Below are positions 1 to 7,449 of a DNA stretch of 64,000 bases, in pieces. How positions within the stretch are numbered: position 1 is the stretch's first letter; every line of letters starts with the position of its first letter. The notes under the pieces are model-generated. The model saw nothing but the letters and a program-made list of their open reading frames with translations. It made no database searches and was not told where the DNA came from. Source of the DNA: Marinicella meishanensis (GTDB taxonomy: Bacteria; Pseudomonadota; Gammaproteobacteria; Xanthomonadales; Marinicellaceae). The stretch is taken from assembly GCF_019931145.1 (NCBI RefSeq), contig NZ_JAIOUV010000003.1, forward strand, positions 186,001 to 250,000. The letters are read 5' to 3'. A program made the translations under genes and the position numbers.

Positions 1-66
1 TTTTCCATCCCTCAGCGTTATTCATTCGTTCATGTGGAGTGACCACACTTCACGACTGATGCCTTG

Positions 67-954
67 ATGGCTGAAAAATACGATCCAGCAGTCGCCTTGC
101 AGTTGGTGTTAACAGGCCCTAATTTGGGCCGGGTCTTGGTCAGCTACTTGTCGGATGTCAATCATGCACCACTCATTGCCCATTTTGATGGTTGGACGGT
201 GGCGCTCTTGCTGATCATATTTATGTTGATTTGGGACATGAGCCGATTTTCCAGGGCAGCGGCGGTGGTGATGTTTGTGTTTGTGCTGTTGAATCAAGTC
301 CTGGTGTTCTTGGAAACCGCTTCGATCTGGGCCGTGGCCATCGGTCTGTTGTTTTTGTTTTTCTTGGGTCGGGGCATCAAAGGCACCTTTGATTACCATG
401 CCTTGATGCGTCAAGTGAACCCAGAGCACCAACCGACCAAACGTTGGATGTGGGTGGTGTTCACGCCGGTGGCGCTGATCGCGGTGTGGGTGCTGGGCTT
501 GGGGGCCTTGTCTCATTTTAAGTTGATTCCGGCCGAACACGTCAAAGCCAAACATGAAATCACGGCAAAGGAGCGTCAGGCATTGCAGGACATGTACTTG
601 GTTGAGGCGGACACCGAAATTGAGTACTTCAACACCCATGGCCTGTTTTCACTGCGCACCGGAGGGGTGCTGATGACCGCTGATGAATTGATCATTTATG
701 CCGAAGTGGAAGGTGAGATCTACTATGACAGCATGCGCTTTGAAGACATGCAGTGGGTGAAGCAATTGCACGCCGGTGGAGAACTTGAGAACAGTGTGTT
801 TCAAGTGGCTGGAACAGCACAGTACACGGGATTTCAGTTTGAGCTGTCCACCACCGACAACATGGACACGGTGTTTTTCCAAGCCTTGGAAAACAAGATC
901 AACCCTTATCCGATCGACGTCAAGATGCCCGAACCAGATTTTAGCCTGGATTGA
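67..954 (+). CDS. Hypothetical membrane protein, four predicted TM segments
   Basis: No function recognised. The N-terminal half has four hydrophobic stretches (about residues 39-58, 63-82, 85-101 and 128-149). A soluble acidic C-terminal domain of about 145 residues follows, rich in aromatic and Glu residues. ATG at 67 is chosen; a TTG directly before it at 64 and an in-frame stop at 40-42 leave no room for a longer start. No strong ribosome binding site is visible. It stands alone, followed by about 165 bp of non-coding DNA and the convergent slyX gene. It could be an inner-membrane protein with a cytoplasmic or periplasmic C-terminal domain; orientation cannot be told from the sequence alone. 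Confidence 0.75.
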   Translation: MAEKYDPAVALQLVLTGPNLGRVLVSYLSDVNHAPLIAHFDGWTVALLLIIFMLIWDMSRFSRAAAVVMFVFVLLNQVLVFLETASIWAVAIGLLFLFFLGRGIKGTFDYHALMRQVNPEHQPTKRWMWVVFTPVALIAVWVLGLGALSHFKLIPAEHVKAKHEITAKERQALQDMYLVEADTEIEYFNTHGLFSLRTGGVLMTADELIIYAEVEGEIYYDSMRFEDMQWVKQLHAGGELENSVFQVAGTAQYTGFQFELSTTDNMDTVFFQALENKINPYPIDVKMPEPDFSLD

Positions 955-1040
955 AACCTGCGGTCTGAGCAGCAGGCCGCGGCCACAACCGGTGTTGCTG
1001 CCATGACTAGGGCTGTTGTCTTAAAGCTGGCTGCTTTGCC

Positions 1041-1070
1041 TGATGTTGACTGATGTTGACTGATGTTGAC
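1041..1070. repeat. 10-bp tandem repeat, three perfect copies
   Basis: The decamer TGATGTTGAC occurs three times head to tail in the gap between the first gene and slyX. It is non-coding and close to the 3' end of slyX. It looks like a slippage-prone microsatellite; no regulatory role is evident. Confidence 0.9.
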
Positions 1071-1118
1071 GCGCCATAAGAGATTGGGCGAGTTGCGGGC
1101 GGTCTTCTCGCTGGGCAT

Positions 1119-1325
1119 TCAATAATGCGGGGGGATTTCGTTGTCGGGTTTGAATTCCTCGATGTCGCTTTGCACTTGCTTCATGTGCCGGGTTAAATTG
1201 TGCATGGCTTGTTGGAATTCGCTGAGTTGCTTGGCCTGCTGATAGACTTGCTTGTTCAAGGCGTCCACGGTGTCTTCCAAAAAGGCCATGCGGGTTTCCA
1301 AATCCACGATTTTGCTTTCAGTCAT
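1119..1325 (-). CDS. slyX: SlyX family protein
   Basis: A 68-residue, strongly heptad-patterned coiled-coil protein ending in PPHY, the typical SlyX ending; SlyX proteins are usually about 70 residues long. The start at 1325 (MTESKIVDLE) is preferred because an AGAAAG sequence lies about 8 nt upstream. ATGs at 1331 and 1355 are in frame, but 1355 sits in the opposing promoter and has no ribosome binding site. SlyX was named from E. coli slyX near slyD; its biochemical role is unknown. The gene is divergent from the TPR membrane protein, and the two share a short promoter region. Confidence 0.85.
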   Translation of the reverse strand: MTESKIVDLETRMAFLEDTVDALNKQVYQQAKQLSEFQQAMHNLTRHMKQVQSDIEEFKPDNEIPPHY

Positions 1326-1357
1326 GTGCATGCTTTCTATCGGTGAGTGTGTCATAG

Positions 1358-1363
1358 TATAAT
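1358..1363 (+). promoter_or_regulatory. Probable -10 box of the TPR protein gene
   Basis: A perfect TATAAT lies about 30 bp before the ATG at 1393. No good -35 is seen at 17 bp, so the promoter may rely on the -10 or on an activator. Confidence 0.5.
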
Positions 1364-1392
1364 GCATTTGAACCAATTTGGATGATGACAAA

Positions 1393-3750
1393 ATGACCCA
1401 CAAAAAGAGTTTAGTCGCCGAACTCATCGAGCGCCGGGTGCCACAAATCCTGGGCATGTATGTGGCTGCTGTGTGGTTGGCGGTGGAAATTGGCGAGTGG
1501 ATGAGTGAACGGTTTGCCGTCCCAGAACAAACGTCATCCTACATCTTTGTGATCATGATTGCCTTCATCCCCTTGGTCGGCTTGTTGGCCTGGGGCCATG
1601 GCCGGCCTGGCAAAGACAAATGGACCCAAAAACAACTGTTTTTCATCCCGTTCAACATCGCCATCGCCTGGTTTGCGGTGGCGTCGTTCATCAAGCCCGA
1701 AGTGAGTGCCACCGAAATCTTGAGTGTGGTGGATGCCCAAACTGGTGAGGTCAAAGAGTTCGAGGTGGCCAAAAGCGGCTTGAACCAAAAAGTCACTGGC
1801 TTCTTTTGGGAAAACAACACCGGCGATGAACAATGGGATTGGCTCAGTTATGGCGCCATGTGGCTGGTTTCTCAAGACCTGTTGCGCAGCCCCATCATCA
1901 GCATCCAAACCCCCTATGATTCGGCATCGATTTTGTCACAAGTCAGAAAGCAAGGTTATGAAGACGCGGTGGGCGAACCGCTGTCATTGGACTTGAGCAT
2001 TGCCGATGACCGCAATTCACAGTGGATGATCAAAGGAGAAATCAATCATGATGGGTCGAAACTGTCTTTTGAAGTGTCTTTGTATGACGTGGTCACCGGC
2101 GCCTTGGTCACCACCATCACCGCGGCTTATGATGACTGGTTGCTTGCCCTGGATGACGTGGCCGAGCAAATCGGCACCATCATCCTCAAACAAGCCAACA
2201 TCAAACCGTCCTTGATCCCCGACCTGTCCATCAGAGACCACGTGTCCAAAGACGCCCATGCCATCGAACAGGTGGTGAACGCTTTGAATGCGGTGAAATT
2301 TGACAACGATTTCACAGTGGGCATTGAAGCCCTGAAAACCGCTTTGGCAAGTGATGAAAGTTTGGCTGAGGCCTATGTGTTACTGATTGATTTTTACCGC
2401 GCCATCGGTGATTTTGAATCAGCCAAACAGGCTTCAGAAGATGCTTTGAAGCTGGAATACAAGTTGTATCAGGAATCGGTGTTCAAGGTAAAAGCCAACT
2501 ACTACGCCGTCAATGGCGAACAAGCCAAGGCCATCCGGGTGTTGGAAAATTGGGTGAAAATCTATCCTGACAGTGCCGATGCCTTGGGTATTTTGGGTAG
2601 CAATTACATCTTCATGGGCAATCGCTTGGATGATGCCTTGGCGGTGTTTGAACGCCTCAATGAATTGCAAGAAGCGGGCTCCGGGGCCTTGGTCAGTCAA
2701 GCCAAGATTTACCGCTTGAAAGGCGAAAAAGAAAAGGCCTTGAAGGTGTTGGAAAAATATCAAGAACTGGAAAATGACAAAGCCGATCCCTTGTTGCAAA
2801 TGGCCGAAGTGTATTTGCAATTCGGTGACATTGACGCGGCTTATGAAAAATACGACGAAGCCAGTTTGATGAGTTTCAATGACATTGATGCCGAATTGGG
2901 CTTGGCCAACATCATGGCCATGCGTGGCCAGTTTGATCGCAGCTTGGCGGCCCTGGATGCCCTGTTGCGCAAAGCCGAAACCGATCAAGACCGGGTTAAA
3001 ATCCTGACCCAAAAAGAATTGGTGTTGTATTTGACTGGCCAGTTGCGAGCGGCCATGGAAGTGTTGGATGAAATGCGCACGGCTGCGGCTTCATTCATGC
3101 CTCCCTTGCAGCAAACCTTGATGTTTGGTGGCAAAGAAGTGTCCTACTGGGCCAACCTCAATGAAACAGAGCAAGCCCTGGAACGCCTGGCCACCATGCG
3201 CGACAACACCAAGCCGCCGTTTGATGGGTTTTTGTTGATCATGGAACGCAATGTGTTTGAATTGATGGGTGAACAGCAAAAAGCCCAAGATGCCTTGGCC
3301 CGCTTCCAACAATTTTTACAGGAATTTCAGACCACCGTTTATGATCAGTTTGTGTTGTCAGCCCGGGCTGTGGATCAGCGCCATGTCGGCGAGTTTGCTG
3401 CCGCCATCCAATTGCATGACCAAGCCATCAACGAATCTCAACAGTCATTCTTGCATTTGAATTCCTTGTATATTTTGGATGAGCTGAAATTCCAGAAAGC
3501 CAAAACCCTGCACGCGGCAGAGCAGCATGAAGAAGCCTTGTCGATCTTGGCAGACATCTTGCACCGCAACCCCTTATTTGGGCAAAGCATGGTGCTCAAA
3601 GCCCAAGTCCTTCTGGCCATGGGTGATGAGGCCGCGGCCATGGCCGCCATTGAACAGGCCAAAGCCTTGTGGCAAACAGCGGATCCGGCTTACGTCGAGT
3701 ATCAACAACTGCTGATTCTGGAACAAGGTCTGCCGGCTGACGGTGGCTGA
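1393..3750 (+). CDS. TPR-repeat integral membrane protein
   Basis: A 785-residue protein. The N-terminus (ELIERRVPQILGMYVAAVWL) resembles the amphipathic-plus-TM lead-in of a large family of gammaproteobacterial TPR proteins, whose members often carry a DNA-binding or cyclase domain in front; here there is none. Three TM segments lie at about residues 20-38, 52-70 and 84-103. A mixed alpha/beta periplasmic-type region covers about 105-270. From about residue 320 to the end there are many tetratricopeptide-like helix pairs. A protein-interaction scaffold is likely, with unknown partners. Start: the ATG at 1393 is preferred to an in-frame TTG at 1378. It ends 29 bp before the MFS gene and could be cotranscribed with it. 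Confidence 0.85.
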   Translation: MTHKKSLVAELIERRVPQILGMYVAAVWLAVEIGEWMSERFAVPEQTSSYIFVIMIAFIPLVGLLAWGHGRPGKDKWTQKQLFFIPFNIAIAWFAVASFIKPEVSATEILSVVDAQTGEVKEFEVAKSGLNQKVTGFFWENNTGDEQWDWLSYGAMWLVSQDLLRSPIISIQTPYDSASILSQVRKQGYEDAVGEPLSLDLSIADDRNSQWMIKGEINHDGSKLSFEVSLYDVVTGALVTTITAAYDDWLLALDDVAEQIGTIILKQANIKPSLIPDLSIRDHVSKDAHAIEQVVNALNAVKFDNDFTVGIEALKTALASDESLAEAYVLLIDFYRAIGDFESAKQASEDALKLEYKLYQESVFKVKANYYAVNGEQAKAIRVLENWVKIYPDSADALGILGSNYIFMGNRLDDALAVFERLNELQEAGSGALVSQAKIYRLKGEKEKALKVLEKYQELENDKADPLLQMAEVYLQFGDIDAAYEKYDEASLMSFNDIDAELGLANIMAMRGQFDRSLAALDALLRKAETDQDRVKILTQKELVLYLTGQLRAAMEVLDEMRTAAASFMPPLQQTLMFGGKEVSYWANLNETEQALERLATMRDNTKPPFDGFLLIMERNVFELMGEQQKAQDALARFQQFLQEFQTTVYDQFVLSARAVDQRHVGEFAAAIQLHDQAINESQQSFLHLNSLYILDELKFQKAKTLHAAEQHEEALSILADILHRNPLFGQSMVLKAQVLLAMGDEAAAMAAIEQAKALWQTADPAYVEYQQLLILEQGLPADGG

Positions 3751-3779
3751 AGGGCCTGGCAGGGCTGAGGCCGTGTGAG

Positions 3780-5006
3780 ATGAAGCAAAATCCCCAATTG
3801 GTGCTGGTCACAGTGATGCTGGTCGGTCTGTTGGGGACCCTGGGCATCGCCTTGCCCTATCCGGTGTTGGCGCCTTATTTCATTGACTATCCAGCCAATG
3901 ACCTGACCCATTTCATGGGTTTTCATCCAAAAATTTTGCTGGGCATATGCCTGGCCATCTATCCGTTGGGGTTGCTGTTGGGCAGCATCTACATCGGCGC
4001 TTTGTCCGACGGCTTTGGTCGCAAACGGGTGTTGTTGATCACCTTGGCCGGTTCGGTGGTCGGCTATGGCTTGACGGCCTGGGCCGTCTATCAGGAATCC
4101 TTTGTGTTTTTCGTATTGGCGCGATTTTTGACCGGGGTCTGTGAGGGCAACATTTCAATCGCCCGCGCCATCGCCGCCGAACTGCATCCACACATCGATC
4201 GCACCAAGGCCTTGTCCATGGTGTATGCCGCCACCTATACCGGTTGGTTGCTGGGCCCGGTGTTTGGTGGGTTTTTGATGGTCTATGGGGTGGCCGAGGT
4301 GTTTCTCTTGGCGGGTTTGGGCATGCTGCTGTCAGCCAGCTTGGTGGCGTGGTTGATTCAAGCGGATGAGCCAGCCACAGACGCCGTGCCCTTTTGGCAA
4401 GCCATCAAAGCCAACAATTCACTGACCTTGTTGAAACACACGGAGATCCGGCCCATTTTTTGGTTCTATTTTCTGTACTCCATGGGGCTGAATGCCTTTT
4501 ATGACTTTTATCCGGTGTGGTTTGTTGACCGCCATCAGGCCGATGGCCCAATGATCGCCATGGCCACGGTCAGTTTAACCCTGGTGATGATTTTGGTCAG
4601 CAGCCTGTGGGTGGCCAAAGTACAGTCCCGCTGGGGTGAAATCAAAGCCATGCTGGTCGGTGGGCTGGTGTTGTCTGCTTTGTTGACGATTCAACCCTTA
4701 TTGGGTTTGACGGCGACGTTTGTGCTGTTTGCGGTGATTGGCGGCACCATCGCCATGACCAACGGCATGGTACCCAGTTATTTGTCTCACCAATTCGGTC
4801 ATTTGGGGCAGGGCAAAGTGATGGGTTTGCAAACCAGTACGTTTTGCATCACCAATGTGATCATTGCCACCGTGGGTGGTCCGCTGACGGTGTTCAGTGC
4901 CAATTGGGTGTTGTGGTTGGGTGCGGCATTGGTTCTCTCTGCGGTGGTTACCATGCGCTTGGCACAAAGCCGGGTCAAGCCCGATGAACCGAGTGCCGTG
5001 GCATGA
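3780..5006 (+). CDS. MFS transporter, TetA-like drug/metabolite efflux type
   Basis: A 408-residue protein with about 12 hydrophobic segments. The signature of the major facilitator loop 2-3 is present at about residue 75 (GALSDGFGRKRVLL, matching G-x-x-x-D-x-x-G-R-K/R). The second half shows the usual pseudo-repeat with a long cytoplasmic loop near residues 195-215. This pattern fits the TetA/multidrug-resistance branch, so proton-driven export of a small molecule is likely; the substrate cannot be read from sequence. Its stop overlaps the start of the LuxR-type gene by 4 nt (ATGA), so the two are probably translationally coupled and the regulator may control the transporter. Confidence 0.88.
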   Translation: MKQNPQLVLVTVMLVGLLGTLGIALPYPVLAPYFIDYPANDLTHFMGFHPKILLGICLAIYPLGLLLGSIYIGALSDGFGRKRVLLITLAGSVVGYGLTAWAVYQESFVFFVLARFLTGVCEGNISIARAIAAELHPHIDRTKALSMVYAATYTGWLLGPVFGGFLMVYGVAEVFLLAGLGMLLSASLVAWLIQADEPATDAVPFWQAIKANNSLTLLKHTEIRPIFWFYFLYSMGLNAFYDFYPVWFVDRHQADGPMIAMATVSLTLVMILVSSLWVAKVQSRWGEIKAMLVGGLVLSALLTIQPLLGLTATFVLFAVIGGTIAMTNGMVPSYLSHQFGHLGQGKVMGLQTSTFCITNVIIATVGGPLTVFSANWVLWLGAALVLSAVVTMRLAQSRVKPDEPSAVA

Positions 5007-5422
5007 CCAAGACTGCGATCATCTATGGCTTGGGTTTGGCCGTTTTGTTGTTGGTGTTGAAAACGCTTGAATACAAATGGCTGTTGCAAGACATCAGTTG
5101 GCAACTGTATGGGTTGTTCATAGCGGTGTTTTTCACCGCATTGGGATTGTGGCTGAGTGGCCATTTGTGGCCGAAAAAAACGACCCAAGATCCGTTCCAG
5201 GTCAATCACCAGGCCATCCAATCATTGCAATTGTCGGAACGTGAATTGGCGGTGTTACAGAAATTGGCTGCTGGCTTGTCCAACCAAGCCATTGCCGATG
5301 AATTGTTTGTCTCGATCAATACAGTCAAAACCCATTTGAAAAATGGGTTCAGCAAGCTGGAAGTGAACAACCGCCTGCAAGCGATCAACAAACTCAAAGC
5401 CCTCAACATCATCGAAAAGTGA
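5003..5422 (+). CDS. Membrane-anchored LuxR-type HTH regulator
   Basis: A 139-residue protein. Two TM helices (about residues 5-22 and 31-52) precede a C-terminal LuxR/FixJ four-helix DNA-binding domain (about 74-137) with the conserved LSxRE, N-x-x-I-A and SxNTVKTH elements. There is no receiver or ligand-binding domain, so this is a tethered regulator of very small size. It overlaps the MFS gene by 4 nt and is followed 96 bp later by a DUF4199 gene. From memory, HTH genes of this kind are often found next to DUF4199 genes in xanthomonad-like genomes. An imperfect inverted repeat in the gap is a possible target. Confidence 0.85.
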   Translation: MTKTAIIYGLGLAVLLLVLKTLEYKWLLQDISWQLYGLFIAVFFTALGLWLSGHLWPKKTTQDPFQVNHQAIQSLQLSERELAVLQKLAAGLSNQAIADELFVSINTVKTHLKNGFSKLEVNNRLQAINKLKALNIIEK

Positions 5423-5448
5423 CCCCAAATATGGGCAACAGGTCAAAA

Positions 5449-5464
5449 TCACCTAATCGGGTGA
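5449..5464. promoter_or_regulatory. Candidate operator, inverted repeat TCACC-N6-GGTGA
   Basis: TCACCTAATCGGGTGA lies 55 bp before the DUF4199 start, with perfect 5-bp arms. Its place between the LuxR-type gene and the next gene makes it a plausible binding site for that regulator, but no other copy was found in the window. Confidence 0.3.
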
Positions 5465-5518
5465 AGACAAATTCAGCGCGAAGACTATGATTGAGGCCCT
5501 ATTAACGAGGAGAAACAG

Positions 5519-6040
5519 ATGAAAAAAATTGTCTTGATTCATGGCCTGTTGGCCAGCTTGGTGGTGGTTGGGGTGTCTGCTGCGGTGTTGTGGACCGCCG
5601 GCCCGGATGCCGCTCACAGCCAAGCCGAATGGTTGGGATACCTGATCATGATCGTCGGCTTGTCGGTGATTTTTGTGGCGGTCAAACAGCACCGAGACCA
5701 CAATTTGGGTGGTGTCATCGGCTTCAAAGCGGCCTTCATGGTGGGTTTGTTGATCACCTTGATCACCGCCGCGGCGTATGTGATCGGTTGGGAAGTTTAT
5801 TATCAGCAAGCCGGCCAAAACTTCATGGAGGCCTATCAACAAGCGTACTTGGCCGACTTGCAAAGTGCCGGCGCCTCGGCCGCAGAACTGGCCGCAACCC
5901 AACAGCAAATGGCGGACTTTGGCGCGCTGTATGAGCGCTTTTATTTTCGTGCCTTCATCACCTTGTTGGAAATTTTGCCGGTTGGGTTGGCCATCAGTGT
6001 TTTGTGTGCGGTTTTGTTGCGCACGCGCTCAACAGGCTGA
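5519..6040 (+). CDS. DUF4199 family membrane protein
   Basis: A 173-residue protein with four TM segments (about residues 4-27, 40-56, 72-94 and 143-167) and a Gln/Ala-rich loop at about 95-135, matching DUF4199 in length and layout. The function of the family is unknown. A strong GAGGAG ribosome binding site is spaced 7 nt before ATG 5519. It follows the tethered LuxR regulator and may be its target. Its 3' end overlaps that of the convergent propeller gene by 12 bp. Confidence 0.82.
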   Translation: MKKIVLIHGLLASLVVVGVSAAVLWTAGPDAAHSQAEWLGYLIMIVGLSVIFVAVKQHRDHNLGGVIGFKAAFMVGLLITLITAAAYVIGWEVYYQQAGQNFMEAYQQAYLADLQSAGASAAELAATQQQMADFGALYERFYFRAFITLLEILPVGLAISVLCAVLLRTRSTG

Positions 6041-7366
6041 GCAGTCCGCTGGCAGGTAAGTGAACCAAGTCACCACCGCTTGTTGGGGGTTGAGGTAGTC
6101 GATGGTGAACCCTTCGCCACTGCGTGAGGGGCCACCATAATACACCCCAGTCATGTAACTGGCATCGGTGACTTGGGCAAAACTGGATTCGTCACAAGCG
6201 GCCCCGGCTGGGTTTTGTGCCAAGCGTTCAATGGCATAACTGCCGGTGCCAAATGGTACTTCATTGACCGTCAGGTCAGAGGCGTAACTCATGGTGGCGG
6301 TGTGGCAACTGTCGAAGGTGAACAGCACCTCCCCCCAATACACGGTGTCGATGGCTTCGGGATCCAAATTGGCCCCAAATTGGCCACCGGTGGTGGTGAA
6401 TTCTGACACCAACAACTGGTTGCCATCAATGGTGCCCACCCCGGACATCCAGGCTTGGCGCATGCCAGTGATCGGTGTTTGGCTGCGCACCTTGGTTAAG
6501 CGATAAACAAAAGTGGCACCGGCCAAGCCACCACTTCTGCTGGGCACCACGGTTTCGAAACTGAAGTCACTCAAACGATAGCGGCGCACGGTGCTCAAGG
6601 TGTCACTGGTGACCAGGATGTGCTCAGGTCCGTCTTGGATCAGGCCGGCAGCCCCCGGAAAGCCCGACACCACTTCGCCTTGAAATTGACCATTCAAACC
6701 AAAACTCATGATTGCTTGGTTGCCCCAGGCGGTGACCAGGATTTGGTTGCTGAGCAACAAAATGGAACGGGGTCGGTCCAGGTTGTGCTGGCCTGAATTG
6801 ACGAATTGAGTGGTGCTGCCATTGGCGGTGTTGACCCGCAGAATGCTGTCAGAATCATAGCCAGGGACATACAAGAATCCATCGTTGCTTAGGGCCATGC
6901 CGATGTCGATGCCTTGGATTTTGTTATTGCCAGCCGGTAACAAGGTGTTGCCCACCTGCCAAGAACTGGTGTTGATCTCCAAAATGGTGTTGCTCGAATA
7001 GCTGCCCAAAAAGATCTCGTCAGCGGTTTTTTTGACCACAGCAATGGGGTTGTCGATGAGCCCTGGTGCAATCACTGTGGTGGCGGTGGACAAGGTGTTG
7101 CGGTCAAATTTAACCAGTTTATGATTGGATTCACTGACCACCACCAGATCACCGTTGCTGTCCTCAAACATGGCTTGCGGGCCGTCCAACACCCCGGTGT
7201 CGGCCAAGTCCCGCACGTAGCTGCCGTCGCAACCATCGTAAATTTTGACGTTGTCTCGACTCCAGCTGCTGACCAGCAACAAGGAGTCACAATTGGGGTT
7301 ACCCATTTCTTGTGCCGGGGCAAAATGGGTGGTTATAATGAGGCCAATTAGCAATATCTGTTTCAT
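6029..7366 (-). CDS. Secreted NHL/beta-propeller-like protein with a rearranged C-terminal module
   Basis: A 445-residue protein with a signal peptide (residues 1 to about 18, cleavage near APAQ). Residues 20-290 contain repeated beta-propeller blades with the NHL-like pattern (DNPIAVVK, GIDIGMALSNDGFLYVPG). The C-terminus carries pieces of a module seen in two other secreted proteins of this window, but in swapped order: the second half (QAWMSGVGTI ... CHTATMSYASDL) comes first, then the first half (SGEGFTIDYL ... VTWFTY). The protein stops there, as if cut by the neighbouring gene. Start at 7366 is chosen; an ATG two codons upstream (7372) is equally possible. It is divergent from the winged-helix regulator. 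Confidence 0.8.
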   Translation of the reverse strand: MKQILLIGLIITTHFAPAQEMGNPNCDSLLLVSSWSRDNVKIYDGCDGSYVRDLADTGVLDGPQAMFEDSNGDLVVVSESNHKLVKFDRNTLSTATTVIAPGLIDNPIAVVKKTADEIFLGSYSSNTILEINTSSWQVGNTLLPAGNNKIQGIDIGMALSNDGFLYVPGYDSDSILRVNTANGSTTQFVNSGQHNLDRPRSILLLSNQILVTAWGNQAIMSFGLNGQFQGEVVSGFPGAAGLIQDGPEHILVTSDTLSTVRRYRLSDFSFETVVPSRSGGLAGATFVYRLTKVRSQTPITGMRQAWMSGVGTIDGNQLLVSEFTTTGGQFGANLDPEAIDTVYWGEVLFTFDSCHTATMSYASDLTVNEVPFGTGSYAIERLAQNPAGAACDESSFAQVTDASYMTGVYYGGPSRSGEGFTIDYLNPQQAVVTWFTYLPADCSAC

Positions 7367-7449
7367 GTTCATCTCAGGTTGTTGAAAGCCAGTTAATTTA
7401 CCCATTCAGTGAGCCCAAAAACCTTCGGAAAACCTCCTATTGTCCCTTC

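Noticed and set aside
1378-1392. TTG start for the TPR protein
   Set aside because: The ATG at 1393 gives a normal family N-terminus and a reasonable leader from the TATAAT.
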